Positions 29,876 through 38,290 of a stretch of DNA of 43,113 bases are shown one piece after another (within the stretch, counting starts at the first letter, position 1; each line of letters starts with the position of its first letter). The stretch is from an uncultured Collinsella sp. (GTDB lineage: Bacteria > Actinomycetota > Coriobacteriia > Coriobacteriales > Coriobacteriaceae). Made by a program: the position numbers and the translations under genes. The notes beneath the pieces were generated by a model, which saw only the letters and a list, made by a program, of their open reading frames with translations, was not told the DNA's origin and made no database searches. Location of the stretch: positions 1-43,113 of the forward strand of contig USAY01000003.1 of NCBI GenBank assembly GCA_900552755.1, read 5' to 3'.

Positions 29876-29929
29876 ATCCAACCGCCCAAGCATCTTTGCA
29901 AACTCACAACTTGAGGGGGCTTCTACATT

Positions 29930-31390
29930 ATGCCAAAGAAGGCAGTGATATACGCGAGATTCTCGTGCAACAGGCAGCGCGAGGCATCCATCGAGGACCA
30001 GCTGCGCGTCTGCCGCGAGTGGTGCGCGCGCGAAGGCTACGAGGTCGCGACGGAGTACTGCGACCGCGCCGTGTCGGGGCGCACCGACGACCGCCCCGAG
30101 TTCCAGCGGATGATAGCCAACGCCGGCGAGAGCGAGATCGTCCTCGTCTACATGATGGACCGCTTCAGCCGCGGCGAGTACGACGCGCCGATATACAAGC
30201 GCGAGCTCGCCACGCACGGGGTCAAGCTGGTCTCGGCGCTCGAGCAGATACCCGACAGCCCGGAGGGCATCATCTACGAGAAGCTGCTCGAGGGGCTCGC
30301 CGCCTGCGAGTCGAGGAAGACCGCCATCAGGACCAAGCGCGGCATGGAGGGCAACGCCCTCAAGTGCAAGACCAACGGCGTGCGCATCTTCGGATACCGC
30401 AGGAACGGGGACGACGAGTACGAGGTCGACGAGGCGCAGGCGGCGTGGGTGCGCGAGGCCTTCGCGCTGAGGCTGGAGCGCATGTCCATGAACGCGATAG
30501 CGCGCGAGTTCGCTCGGCGCGGCCTCAGGACGCGCAAGGGCAACCCGTGCGGCCAGGCGATGGTGCAGCAGATGCTGCGCGACCGCAGGTACACGGGAAG
30601 GTACGAGTGGGGAGGCATCGTCCGCGAGGGCGGGATGCCGGCGATAGTGGACGAGGTGACGTTCATGGAGGTCCAGGGGATCAAGTGCCGCAAGCAGCGC
30701 TCGAGCGAGAACTGGGGCGACTTCGCCCTCGCGGGGGCGGCGCTGTGCGCGGAATGCGGCAGGAACCTGCAGGGCGTGAGCGGCAGGGGCCGCAACAACG
30801 TGAAGTACGAGTACTACAGCTGCCCGGGGTCGTGCGTCCGCAACATCAGGCGCGAGGAACTCGAGGGCTCCATAGCCTCGGCGCTGCGCGGGCTGCTCGG
30901 CGACCGCGGAGAGGCGCTGCAGATAGCCAACATGGTAGCGGAGCGCGCGGACACGGCCGAGGTGCGGGCTCGCCGCAGGCAGGCCGAGGACTCGCTCAGG
31001 GCCGCGGAGAGGGGCCTGAGGAACATCCTCAACGCCATCGAGCAGGGCGTGATAGCGCCGGGCGTGAACGAGCGCATAGCCGAGCTCGAGGAGCAGCAGG
31101 CGCGCGCGAGGTACGACCTCGAGGCCATCACGGACGAGCGGATAGACCCGGAGCGCTTCGCCGACTTCCTGCAGTGCGGGACGGCGCTCGACGACGCGAC
31201 GCTGCTGAAGGCGTTCGTTTGGCAGGCTGTCGTCTCGGAGGACGAGATACTGGTCACGCTGAACTACGACAAAAAGGGCGAACCCGCCAGATTGGACATC
31301 CAGCGGGTTCGAGCAAAATTGGAATGGTGCCCCATGTTGGATTCGAACCAACGGCCTTCTGCTCCGGAGGCAGACGCTCTAATCCCCTGA
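29930..31390 (+). CDS. int: Large serine recombinase (phage integrase)
   Basis: This 486-aa integrase has a resolvase-type catalytic domain (about 1-145): AVIYARFSCNRQREASIEDQ with catalytic Ser12, VLVYMMDRFSRGEYDAPIYK, and LEGLAACESRKTAIRTKRGM. A Recombinase domain follows (about 165-270; GYRRNGDD, RRGLRTRKGNPCGQAMVQQM). A zinc ribbon (LCAECGRNLQGVSGRG ... YSCPGSCVRNI) and a coiled coil (about 340-400) come after it. The start ATG follows GAGGGGG. Its last ~21 codons are the antisense of tRNA-Arg, so gene end and attachment site coincide. It integrates and, with a directionality factor, excises the phage. Confidence 0.94.
   Translation: MPKKAVIYARFSCNRQREASIEDQLRVCREWCAREGYEVATEYCDRAVSGRTDDRPEFQRMIANAGESEIVLVYMMDRFSRGEYDAPIYKRELATHGVKLVSALEQIPDSPEGIIYEKLLEGLAACESRKTAIRTKRGMEGNALKCKTNGVRIFGYRRNGDDEYEVDEAQAAWVREAFALRLERMSMNAIAREFARRGLRTRKGNPCGQAMVQQMLRDRRYTGRYEWGGIVREGGMPAIVDEVTFMEVQGIKCRKQRSSENWGDFALAGAALCAECGRNLQGVSGRGRNNVKYEYYSCPGSCVRNIRREELEGSIASALRGLLGDRGEALQIANMVAERADTAEVRARRRQAEDSLRAAERGLRNILNAIEQGVIAPGVNERIAELEEQQARARYDLEAITDERIDPERFADFLQCGTALDDATLLKAFVWQAVVSEDEILVTLNYDKKGEPARLDIQRVRAKLEWCPMLDSNQRPSAPEADALIP
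31325..31390. other. Prophage attachment site region (att) in the tRNA 3' part
   Basis: Phage genes end exactly at the 3' side of tRNA-Arg while host genes begin at its 5' side. The integrase frame reads through this stretch. The att core must therefore lie within the tRNA 3' portion. The partner site should be a second partial copy of this tRNA beyond the left edge of the window, which I cannot see. Confidence 0.65.
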
Positions 31391-31401
31391 GCTAATAGGG
31401 C
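31325..31401 (-). tRNA. tRNA-Arg (anticodon CCG), CCA encoded
   Basis: The minus strand folds as a 77-nt tRNA. The acceptor stem GCCCTAT/ATGGGGC gives seven pairs with one G-U. The D arm follows TAGCTCAG. The anticodon stem TCTGC/GCAGA encloses CTCCGGA (anticodon CCG). The T arm is GTTGG-TTCGAAT-CCAAC, and discriminator A plus CCA is encoded. Its 3' end points to the prophage and overlaps the integrase 3' end, marking the insertion site. Confidence 0.96.
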
Positions 31402-31412
31402 CAACGTTTGGC

Positions 31413-31442
31413 ATTATACCCAAGTGCACCACGGGCTATCAA
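31413..31442 (-). promoter_or_regulatory. Promoter of tRNA-Arg
   Basis: On the minus strand TTGATA (31442-31437) and TATAAT (31418-31413), a perfect -10, are 18 bp apart. The -10 lies 12 bp upstream of the tRNA 5' end. Being on the host side, it survives prophage insertion. Confidence 0.85.
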
Positions 31443-31521
31443 AATAAAAGAAAAAGCTTTGCAATTCCGAGGAAGACGCGGCGCAACGGCCCACTTTAGA
31501 AGGCAAAAGCGAGTCAGATAG

Positions 31522-31527
31522 TATAAA
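31522..31527 (+). promoter_or_regulatory. Candidate -10 box of the aromatic operon
   Basis: TATAAA in an AGTATAAACT context lies 84 nt upstream of aroF. No convincing -35 is found at 16-18 bp. With this -10 the transcript would start near the ATG at 31533 of a small open frame (20 codons, MHHIYTARDAGRF...), which runs through the attenuator-like hairpin. Confidence 0.45.
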
Positions 31528-31547
31528 CTCTCATGCACCATATATAC

Positions 31548-31572
31548 ACGGCTCGCGATGCGGGCCGTTTTT
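31548..31572 (+). terminator. Attenuator-like terminator hairpin in the aroF leader
   Basis: ACGGCTCGC (31548-31556) and GCGGGCCGT (31560-31568) form nine pairs (one G-U) around a 3-nt loop, followed by a run of five T. It sits 38 nt ahead of aroF on the coding strand. It could attenuate the operon or merely stop transcription coming from the left. No T-box specifier structure is seen. Confidence 0.65.
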
Positions 31573-31605
31573 GCAAAAGTTATCCATCGAGGTGAGAGGC
31601 ACACC

Positions 31606-32628
31606 ATGATTGCAATTTTAAAGCAGAGCGCCAGCGACGAGGCCGTCGGCCATATCGTCAGCTGGATTGAGAAAAAGGGCCTGAAGACCGATGTCTCGCG
31701 CGGCGAGAATGAGACGATTATCGGCCTGGTGGGCGATACGACCAAGATCGACCCGTTCCTGCTCGAGTCCATGGATGTCGTCGAGCGCGTGCAACGCGTC
31801 TCCGAGCCGTTCAAGCGCGCCAACCGTAAGTTCCACCCCGAGGACTCCGTCATCGACTGCGGCCACGGCGTCAAGATCGGCGGCGATCAGTTCCAGGTCA
31901 TCGCCGGCCCGTGCTCCGTCGAGGGCGAGAACCTCGTCCGCATCGCCCGCCGCGTGAAGGCCGCCGGTGCCACGATGCTGCGCGGCGGTGCCTACAAGCC
32001 CCGCACCTCCCCCTACGCCTACCAGGGCATGGGCCCCGCCGGCCTCGACCTGCTGTGCGAGGCGTCTGCCGAGCTCGACATGCCGATCGTCACCGAGATC
32101 ATGGACCCACGCGACGTGCAGGTCTTCCTTGACAAGAAGATCGACGTCATGCAGATCGGCGCCCGCAACGCCCAGAACTTCCCCCTGCTCAAGGAGGTCG
32201 GCAAGACCAAGACTCCGGTCCTGCTCAAGCGCGGTATGTCCGGCACGATCGATGAGCTGCTCATGGCCGCCGAGTACATCATGAGCGAGGGCAACGACAA
32301 CGTCATCCTGTGCGAGCGCGGCATCCGCACCTTCGAGACCCGTACCCGCAATACCTTCGACCTCAACGCCGTGCCGGTGCTGCACCACCTGTCGCACCTG
32401 CCCGTCGTCGCCGACCCCAGCCACGCCACCGGCTACACCCGCTACGTTGAGCCCATGGCGCTCGCCGCGACCGCCTGCGGCGCCAACGGTCTGGAGATCG
32501 AGGTCCACGACGAACCGAGCCGCGCCTGGTCCGACGGCGCCCAGGCCCTCACCCCCGATCAGTTCGACGACACCATGCGCCGCATCCGAGCCATCCGCGA
32601 GGTTGTCTGCCAAGAGACCATGGAGTAG
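31606..32628 (+). CDS. aroF: 3-deoxy-7-phosphoheptulonate (DAHP) synthase, type I-beta
   Basis: This 340-aa enzyme joins PEP and erythrose-4-phosphate, the first step of the shikimate pathway. The N-terminal ~70 residues form a ferredoxin-like regulatory domain (MIAILKQSASDEAVGHIVSW), as in Thermotoga-type enzymes where it mediates feedback by Phe/Tyr. The barrel shows VIAGPCSVEGENL, MLRGGAYKPRTSPYAYQGMG, QIGARNAQNFPLL, LLKRGMSGTIDELL and VVADPSHATGY, all catalytic or metal-binding motifs. The start is ATG 31606 behind GAGGTGAGAGG rather than the upstream ATG, since family members begin here. First gene of the operon. Confidence 0.96.
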   Translation: MIAILKQSASDEAVGHIVSWIEKKGLKTDVSRGENETIIGLVGDTTKIDPFLLESMDVVERVQRVSEPFKRANRKFHPEDSVIDCGHGVKIGGDQFQVIAGPCSVEGENLVRIARRVKAAGATMLRGGAYKPRTSPYAYQGMGPAGLDLLCEASAELDMPIVTEIMDPRDVQVFLDKKIDVMQIGARNAQNFPLLKEVGKTKTPVLLKRGMSGTIDELLMAAEYIMSEGNDNVILCERGIRTFETRTRNTFDLNAVPVLHHLSHLPVVADPSHATGYTRYVEPMALAATACGANGLEIEVHDEPSRAWSDGAQALTPDQFDDTMRRIRAIREVVCQETME

Positions 32629-32631
32629 CCC

Positions 32632-33546
32632 ATGGGTACGGTGAGAAACGCACGCGTTAACCAGGGCGGCCCCAAATGCGCGGGCATCGTGGGCCTGGGC
32701 CTCATCGGCGGCAGCTTTGCCCGCGGCTATGCGCAGGCGGGCGTCCGCGTGCTGGCCTGGGACCCCGATGACGATGTCATGACGGCCGCTAGCATGGGCA
32801 CTGTCGCCGGAGAGCTCAACGACAAGACACTCGGCGAGTGCGACATCATCGTCCTGGCTTGCTACCCCGAGGCATGCATCGAGTGGCTCGAGACGCACGC
32901 CAAGGCGCTCGCCGACGCCACCGACACCGACGCCATCATGGGTCCCGTGGTGATCGACACGGTGGGCGTCAAGGGCATCGTGTGCGAGCGCGCCTTTGAG
33001 CTTGCCCGCGAGCACGGCTTTTACTTTGTGGGCGCGCACCCCATGGCGGGCACGCAGTACTCGGGCTATGCGCACTCCCGCGCCGACCTGTTCCACCGCG
33101 CGCCGCTCGTGCTCGTGCCGCCCGCGGTGGACGACGCACTTAAGCTGGAGCTTTTGGGCCAGGTGCGCGAGATGGTGCGCCCCTTGGGCTTTGGCAAGTT
33201 CAGCGTGACCAGCGCCGCCGAGCACGACCGCGTCATCGCCTTCACGAGCCAGCTTGCGCACGTGGTATCCAACGCCTACGTCAAGAGCCCCACTGCCCAG
33301 GTCCACCACGGCTTTTCGGCCGGTAGCTACCGCGATCTCACCCGTGTGGCGCACCTCAATCCTCAGATGTGGTCCGAGCTTATGATCGACGACGCCGATG
33401 CGCTCGCCTTCGAGATTGACCATCTGATCGAGTCGCTTGGCGCCTACAGCCGTGCGCTCAAGGACCGCGACCAGCGCTATCTGGAGAATCTCCTTGCCGA
33501 GGGCGACCGCATTAAGCGCGCGCTCGACGACGAGGCCTCCCACTAG
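32632..33546 (+). CDS. tyrA: Prephenate dehydrogenase
   Basis: This 304-aa enzyme oxidises prephenate to 4-hydroxyphenylpyruvate for tyrosine. The Rossmann motif is GIVGLGLIGGSFARGYAQAG (about 18-37), followed by VLAWDPDDD (coenzyme specificity). GAHPMAGTQYSGYAHSRADL contains the His of the active site. The C-terminal helical domain has AHVVSNAYVKSP. No ACT domain is present. It starts four nt after aroF. Arogenate could be an alternative substrate. Confidence 0.94.
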   Translation: MGTVRNARVNQGGPKCAGIVGLGLIGGSFARGYAQAGVRVLAWDPDDDVMTAASMGTVAGELNDKTLGECDIIVLACYPEACIEWLETHAKALADATDTDAIMGPVVIDTVGVKGIVCERAFELAREHGFYFVGAHPMAGTQYSGYAHSRADLFHRAPLVLVPPAVDDALKLELLGQVREMVRPLGFGKFSVTSAAEHDRVIAFTSQLAHVVSNAYVKSPTAQVHHGFSAGSYRDLTRVAHLNPQMWSELMIDDADALAFEIDHLIESLGAYSRALKDRDQRYLENLLAEGDRIKRALDDEASH

Positions 33547-33582
33547 ACCACCTATCACGCCAGGTCGAAAGGACCGAAGCTT

Positions 33583-34689
33583 ATGGCGATTACCATCGAT
33601 ATCGACACCGCACGCCCCTACCAGGTGCATGTTGGCACGTTTTTGCTGGAGCAGGCGGGACCGCTTGTGCGCGCCACTGCCGGCGGCACCAAGGCCGTCA
33701 TCGTGACGGACACCAACGTGGGTCCGCTCTACCAGATGCCCGTCAAGCAGAGTCTGGAGGCATCAGGCTACGAGGTGAGCATCTGCACCTTCGAGGCCGG
33801 CGAGGCCCATAAGCGCGCCGAGACCTATGTTGCCATTTTGGAGTTTGTGGCCGAGCACGAGCTTTCGCGCTCCGACGTGATCGTGGCACTCGGCGGCGGC
33901 GTCGTGGGCGACGTGGCGGGCTTTGTGGCCGCCACCTACATGCGTGGCTGCAAGTTTGTGCAGATCCCCACGAGTCTGCTCGCAATGGTGGATTCGTCGG
34001 TGGGCGGCAAGACCGCCATCGACCTGGCTGCCGGCAAGAACCTGGCCGGCGCCTTTTGGCAGCCGAATGTGGTTATCGCCGACGTGGGGTGCCTGGCCAC
34101 CCTTACGCCCGAGCAGTTCGCCGACGGCTGCGGCGAGGTCGTCAAGCACGCCGTGATCGCCGACCCAGAGCTTTTCGCCGAGCTGGAGAAGACCCCGCTC
34201 ACGCTGGAGCTGCTCAACCGCGATGTAGCCCGCGTAGCGCTCATCATCGCCCGCAATATTGACATCAAGCGCGCCGTGGTCGTCGCCGACGAGCGCGAAA
34301 CCAACCAGCGCAAGCTCCTCAATTTTGGACACAGCGCCGGACACGCCGTCGAGGCCTGCGAGCACTTTGAGCTCGGACACGGCAACTGCGTTTCGATCGG
34401 CATGGGCATCATCACGCGCGCCGCGGCCCTGCACGGCATTTGCGATGCTGCACTGCCCGATCGTATTGAGGAACTCTGCGCCCGCCATGGCCTCAAGACC
34501 CGCTGCGACCTAGATGCCGACGCCGTCTTTGCCGAGGCGCTGCACGACAAAAAACGCTCCGGTGACACCATCGACCTGGTGATTCCGCACGGCATTGGCC
34601 GCTGCAGCATCGACCGCATGCCGCTTTCCACCTTCCACGATTTGATTGCCGAGGGCCTCGGCCAGAAGGGAGACGCTTCCGCATGTTAG
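33583..34689 (+). CDS. aroB: 3-dehydroquinate synthase
   Basis: This 368-aa enzyme cyclises DAHP to 3-dehydroquinate using NAD and a metal ion. Visible motifs are FEAGEAHKRAETYVAILEF, VIVALGGGVVGDVAGFVAAT (NAD site), QIPTSLLAMVDSSVGGKTAI, GCGEVVKHAVI, and metal-ligand His in LNFGHSAGHAVEA and HGNCVSIGM. An AAGGA precedes the ATG. Its end overlaps aroA by 7 nt. Confidence 0.97.
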   Translation: MAITIDIDTARPYQVHVGTFLLEQAGPLVRATAGGTKAVIVTDTNVGPLYQMPVKQSLEASGYEVSICTFEAGEAHKRAETYVAILEFVAEHELSRSDVIVALGGGVVGDVAGFVAATYMRGCKFVQIPTSLLAMVDSSVGGKTAIDLAAGKNLAGAFWQPNVVIADVGCLATLTPEQFADGCGEVVKHAVIADPELFAELEKTPLTLELLNRDVARVALIIARNIDIKRAVVVADERETNQRKLLNFGHSAGHAVEACEHFELGHGNCVSIGMGIITRAAALHGICDAALPDRIEELCARHGLKTRCDLDADAVFAEALHDKKRSGDTIDLVIPHGIGRCSIDRMPLSTFHDLIAEGLGQKGDASAC

Positions 34690-36002
34690 CCCGCATTACC
34701 CCGTCCCCGCTCAAGGGCACCGTTCCCGCCATCGCGTCCAAGTCGATGGCGCATCGCCTGATCATCTGCGCTGCGCTTGCCAACGGCGAGACGCACGTTA
34801 CCTGCAACACCACCTGCGCCGACATCGAGGCCACGGTGCGTTGCCTCACGGCGCTCGGCGCCCGCATCGAGACCGCCGAGGACGGCTTCCAGGTCCACCC
34901 CACTATGAAGAGCGTTGAGTTTGGCCTGCTCAAGGCCCTTGCCGGCGGCACGCTCGACTGCGGCGAAAGCGGCTCCACGCTCCGCTTTATGTTGCCCGTC
35001 GCCTGCGCGCTGGGCGCAGAGGCCACGTTTGTGGGTCAGGGACGCTTGGGCGCCCGCCCGCTCTCGCCGCTCTCGGACGAGATCGTCGCCGCCGGCTGCG
35101 ACCTACAGGGTCTGGGCGGTTTTCCGCTCAAGACGAGCGGCCGCATGCGCCCGGGCACCTTTGTGCTACCGGGCAACGTGAGCTCGCAGTACATCTCGGG
35201 CCTGCTGCTGGCAGCCCCGCTGCTGGCCCAGCCCTCCTGCGTGCAGGTGACCGGCCTCATTGAGAGCCGCCCCTACATCAACCTGACGATCCAGGCCATG
35301 AAGGCCTTCGGCGTCGAGGTCAACGTCGAGCGTATTCCCGCCCGGGACGACCAGCCCGAGGTCACGAACTTCCGCGTGAGCAGTGGCTCGTATCGCACGC
35401 CCGGCAGCGTGGCCGTCGAGGGTGACTGGTCCAACGCTGCCTTTTGGCTGTGCGCCGGCGCCATCGGCTCCGACCCCATCACCGTCGAGGGTGTGTCGCT
35501 TAGCTCGGCCCAGGGCGACCGCAACGTACTTGCCGCGCTTTCGCGCTTTGGTGCCCGCATCGTGCGCTCCACCAACGCCGCCACCGTGCAGTCCGACAAG
35601 CTCGCCGGCTTTGAGATGAGCGCCCACGACATTCCGGACCTGGTGCCCGTCATCTCGGCCGTGGCATCGCTGGCTCAGGGCCGCACGTTCATCCGTGACT
35701 GCGCACGCCTGCGCATCAAGGAATCTGACCGTCTGGTCACCACCACCCGCGAGCTCACCGCGCTGGGAGCGCAGGTGCGCATCGCCGGTGACGACCTCAT
35801 CATCAAGGGTGTCGATGCCTTCACCGGCGGCGAGGTCGATTCGCACAACGACCACCGCATCGCCATGATGGCCGCCATCGCCGCAAGCCGCGCCACCGGC
35901 GAGGTCGTGATCCACGGCGCCGAGGCCGTCAACAAGTCCTATCCCGATTTCTTCGACCACTACCGCCTACTGGGCGGCAAGGTCACGCTCGAGGAGGAAT
36001 AG
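34683..36002 (+). CDS. aroA: 3-phosphoshikimate 1-carboxyvinyltransferase (EPSP synthase)
   Basis: This 439-aa enzyme transfers enolpyruvyl from PEP to shikimate-3-phosphate. It has SKSMAHRLIICAALANGETH (N-terminal substrate site), CGESGSTLRFMLPVACALG, and the second signature RLRIKESDRLVTTTRELTAL, with DHRIAMMAAIAA near the C-terminus. The ESGSTLRF motif, with no Gly-to-Ala change evident, could be either inhibitor class. It overlaps aroB and ends two nt before aroC. Confidence 0.97.
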   Translation: MLARITPSPLKGTVPAIASKSMAHRLIICAALANGETHVTCNTTCADIEATVRCLTALGARIETAEDGFQVHPTMKSVEFGLLKALAGGTLDCGESGSTLRFMLPVACALGAEATFVGQGRLGARPLSPLSDEIVAAGCDLQGLGGFPLKTSGRMRPGTFVLPGNVSSQYISGLLLAAPLLAQPSCVQVTGLIESRPYINLTIQAMKAFGVEVNVERIPARDDQPEVTNFRVSSGSYRTPGSVAVEGDWSNAAFWLCAGAIGSDPITVEGVSLSSAQGDRNVLAALSRFGARIVRSTNAATVQSDKLAGFEMSAHDIPDLVPVISAVASLAQGRTFIRDCARLRIKESDRLVTTTRELTALGAQVRIAGDDLIIKGVDAFTGGEVDSHNDHRIAMMAAIAASRATGEVVIHGAEAVNKSYPDFFDHYRLLGGKVTLEEE

Positions 36003-36003
36003 C

Positions 36004-37101
36004 ATGTCCTCGACCTTTGGCAACGTCTTGCACTTAAGCATCTTCGGCCAGTCGCACTCTCCCGCTATCGGCTGCTCGCTCGATGGCATCCCGGCGGGCA
36101 TCGCCGTGGACCAGGAGCAGCTGCAGACCTTCCTCGACCGTCGCGCCCCCGGTCGCGACGAGACCGCAACCAAACGCCGCGAGGCCGACGCCGCGCATAT
36201 CATCGCCGGTGTGGTCGATGGACATACCACCGGCGCGCCCATCGCCGCGATTATCGAGAACACCAACACGCGCTCCAAGGATTACTCCGAGCTGCGCCGC
36301 AAGCCCCGTCCCGGACACGCGGACTTCCCTGCGCGCGTGAAGTATCACAACATGCACGATGTCGCTGGTGGCGGGCATTTTTCCGGCCGCCTAACGGCCC
36401 CCTTGTGCATCGCCGGCGGCATTGCGCTGCAGGCACTCGAGGCCCGCGGCATTAAAGTGATGGCGCATGTGGCGCAGATCGGCGGCATCTCCGACCTGCC
36501 GATGGACGACATAGTCTATCGCGAGGCCGACCGCAAGGCGATCCTTACGAACGATCTGCCGTGCATTGACGCCGCCGCAGCCGGCCGCATGCGCGAGGAG
36601 ATCCTAGCCGCGCGCGACGAGCTTGACAGCATCGGCGGCATCGTGGAGTGCGGCATCTACGGACTTCCCGCGGGCATCGGCGACCCCATGTTCGACGGCA
36701 TCGAGAACCGCATCGCGCAGATCGCGTTTGGCATTCCCGCCGTAAAGGGCGTGGAGTTTGGCATGGGCTTTGCCGTGGCCGCCATGCGCGGCAGCGAGAA
36801 CAATGATCCGTATCGCATCGATGCCGAGACCGGCGAGATCGAGGTCGAGTCCAACAACGCCGGCGGCATCCTGGGCGGTATTTCGACCGGCGCGCCCGTC
36901 ATGTGGCGCATGGCCGTAAAGCCGACGCCCTCCATTGGCCGCGAGCAGCAGACGGTGGACATGGACGCTATGGAAAATGCCGAGCTCTCGGTCCACGGCC
37001 GCCACGATCCCTGCATCGTCCCCCGAGCTGTCCCCGTAGCCGAGGCAGCCGCCGCCCTTGCCATCTGGGACGCCCTCCTCGAAGACGCCGCCCAGCGCTA
37101 A
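36004..37101 (+). CDS. aroC: Chorismate synthase
   Basis: This 365-aa FMN-dependent enzyme makes chorismate. The N-terminus SSTFGNVLHLSIFGQSHSPA shows the His of the active site (GQSHSPAIG). The phosphate site reads RRAPGRDETATKRREAD-like, and the second block is RPGHADFPARVKYHNMHDVA with GGGHFSGRLTAPLCIAGG, a variant seen in many anaerobic gut bacteria. A C-terminal GGISTGAPVMWRMAVKPTPS matches the family. It has GAGGAGG before the ATG. Confidence 0.96.
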   Translation: MSSTFGNVLHLSIFGQSHSPAIGCSLDGIPAGIAVDQEQLQTFLDRRAPGRDETATKRREADAAHIIAGVVDGHTTGAPIAAIIENTNTRSKDYSELRRKPRPGHADFPARVKYHNMHDVAGGGHFSGRLTAPLCIAGGIALQALEARGIKVMAHVAQIGGISDLPMDDIVYREADRKAILTNDLPCIDAAAAGRMREEILAARDELDSIGGIVECGIYGLPAGIGDPMFDGIENRIAQIAFGIPAVKGVEFGMGFAVAAMRGSENNDPYRIDAETGEIEVESNNAGGILGGISTGAPVMWRMAVKPTPSIGREQQTVDMDAMENAELSVHGRHDPCIVPRAVPVAEAAAALAIWDALLEDAAQR

Positions 37102-37144
37102 CTACCCACCCCTCAACATCCCCCGACACGTGAAAGGGGTCTCC

Positions 37145-38290
37145 ATGGACCTTGCTGACATCCGCCAGGCCATCGATGGCATCGACACCACGCTCCTCAA
37201 CAGCTTTGTCGAGCGCATGGACATTGCCACCGAGGTCGCCAAGTCAAAAATCGAGATGGGCAAGGCCGTCTTCGACCCCGCCCGTGAGCGCTCCAAGCTC
37301 AACAACCTCGCCAGCCGCGCGCCCGAGCGCTACGAGGCACAGACCATCGCCCTGTTCCGTCTCCTCATGAGCATGAGCAAGGCCGAGCAGCAGCGCTACA
37401 TCAACGAGCTCAACGGCATCACGGTCTCGCAAAAGGCCCACGCCACGGCCGTAGCCTCCGACACGCCCTTCCCCCAAACGGCCAGCGTTGCCTGTCAGGG
37501 CGTGGAAGGCGCCTACAGCCAAATCGCTGCGTGCAAGCTCTTCGACGTGCCCGACATCGCGTTCTTCGAGACCTTCGAGGGCGTCATGCGCGCCGTGCGC
37601 GACGGCTTCTGCGAGTTTGGCGTGTTGCCCATCGAAAACTCAACCGCCGGCTCGGTCAACGCCGTCTACGACTTGCTCGCCCAGTTCGACTTCCACATCG
37701 TGCGTTCGCTCCGGCTCAAGATCGATCACAACCTGCTCGTCAAGCCCGGCACCAAGCTCGCAGACGTGCGCGAGGTCTACAGCCATGGCCAGGCCATCGC
37801 CCAGTGCGCCGGCTTTATCGAGCGCCACGACTTGCATGCCACCAAGTACCCCAACACCGCCATGTCGGCCGAGATGGTCGCCAACTCCGAGCGCACCGAT
37901 GTCGCCGCTATCGCTTCGCGCAGCTGTGCGGCGCTCAACGGCCTGGAGGTCCTGGAGCCTAATATCCAGGACTCGGACAACAACTACACGCGCTTTGTCG
38001 TCATCAGCCGCGAGCCGCGCGTCTACCCCGGCGCCAACCGCGCCTCGCTCATGATCACCACGGCCAACGAGCCGGGCGCCCTCTATCGCGTGCTCGAGCG
38101 CTTCTACGCACTCAACATCAACCTTATCAAGCTCGAGAGCCGCCCCATCCCCGGGCACGACTTTGAGTTTATGTTCTACTTTGACCTGGACTGCCCCTTT
38201 GGCAGCAAGGCCCTCGACGACCTGCTTGATTCCATCGACGACGTGTGCGAGAGCTTCACCTACTTTGGCAGCTACACGGAGGTGCTCTAG
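37145..38290 (+). CDS. pheA: Chorismate mutase / prephenate dehydratase (P-protein)
   Basis: This 381-aa bifunctional protein makes phenylpyruvate. The N-terminal AroQ-type mutase (about 1-85) shows MDLADIRQAIDGIDTTLLNS and MDIATEVAKSKIEMGK. The dehydratase domain (about 118-290) has GVEGAYSQIAACKLF, LPIENSTAGSVNAVYDLL and DNNYTRFVVISRE (the TR motif). The ACT domain (about 300-380) carries GALYRVLERFYALNINLIKL and ESRPIPGH for Phe feedback. ATG 37145 has AAAGGGG upstream; the earlier in-frame ATG at 37058 lies inside aroC and is rejected. Confidence 0.95.
   Translation: MDLADIRQAIDGIDTTLLNSFVERMDIATEVAKSKIEMGKAVFDPARERSKLNNLASRAPERYEAQTIALFRLLMSMSKAEQQRYINELNGITVSQKAHATAVASDTPFPQTASVACQGVEGAYSQIAACKLFDVPDIAFFETFEGVMRAVRDGFCEFGVLPIENSTAGSVNAVYDLLAQFDFHIVRSLRLKIDHNLLVKPGTKLADVREVYSHGQAIAQCAGFIERHDLHATKYPNTAMSAEMVANSERTDVAAIASRSCAALNGLEVLEPNIQDSDNNYTRFVVISREPRVYPGANRASLMITTANEPGALYRVLERFYALNINLIKLESRPIPGHDFEFMFYFDLDCPFGSKALDDLLDSIDDVCESFTYFGSYTEVL

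Noticed and set aside
29651..31351. 566-codon minus-strand frame antisense to the integrase
   Set aside because: Shadow of the serine recombinase codon pattern; crosses a terminator and shows no domain.
31402..31605. T-box riboswitch before aroF
   Set aside because: The leader is too short and the conserved T-box antiterminator sequence is missing; only a plain terminator-like hairpin is present.
31618..33630. 670-codon minus-strand frame across aroF and tyrA
   Set aside because: It is antisense to two well-recognised enzymes and has no family features or ribosome binding site.
37058..37144. Upstream start for pheA
   Set aside because: It lies within aroC and adds a Pro-rich non-homologous segment; ATG 37145 has a good ribosome binding site and gives the family N-terminus.
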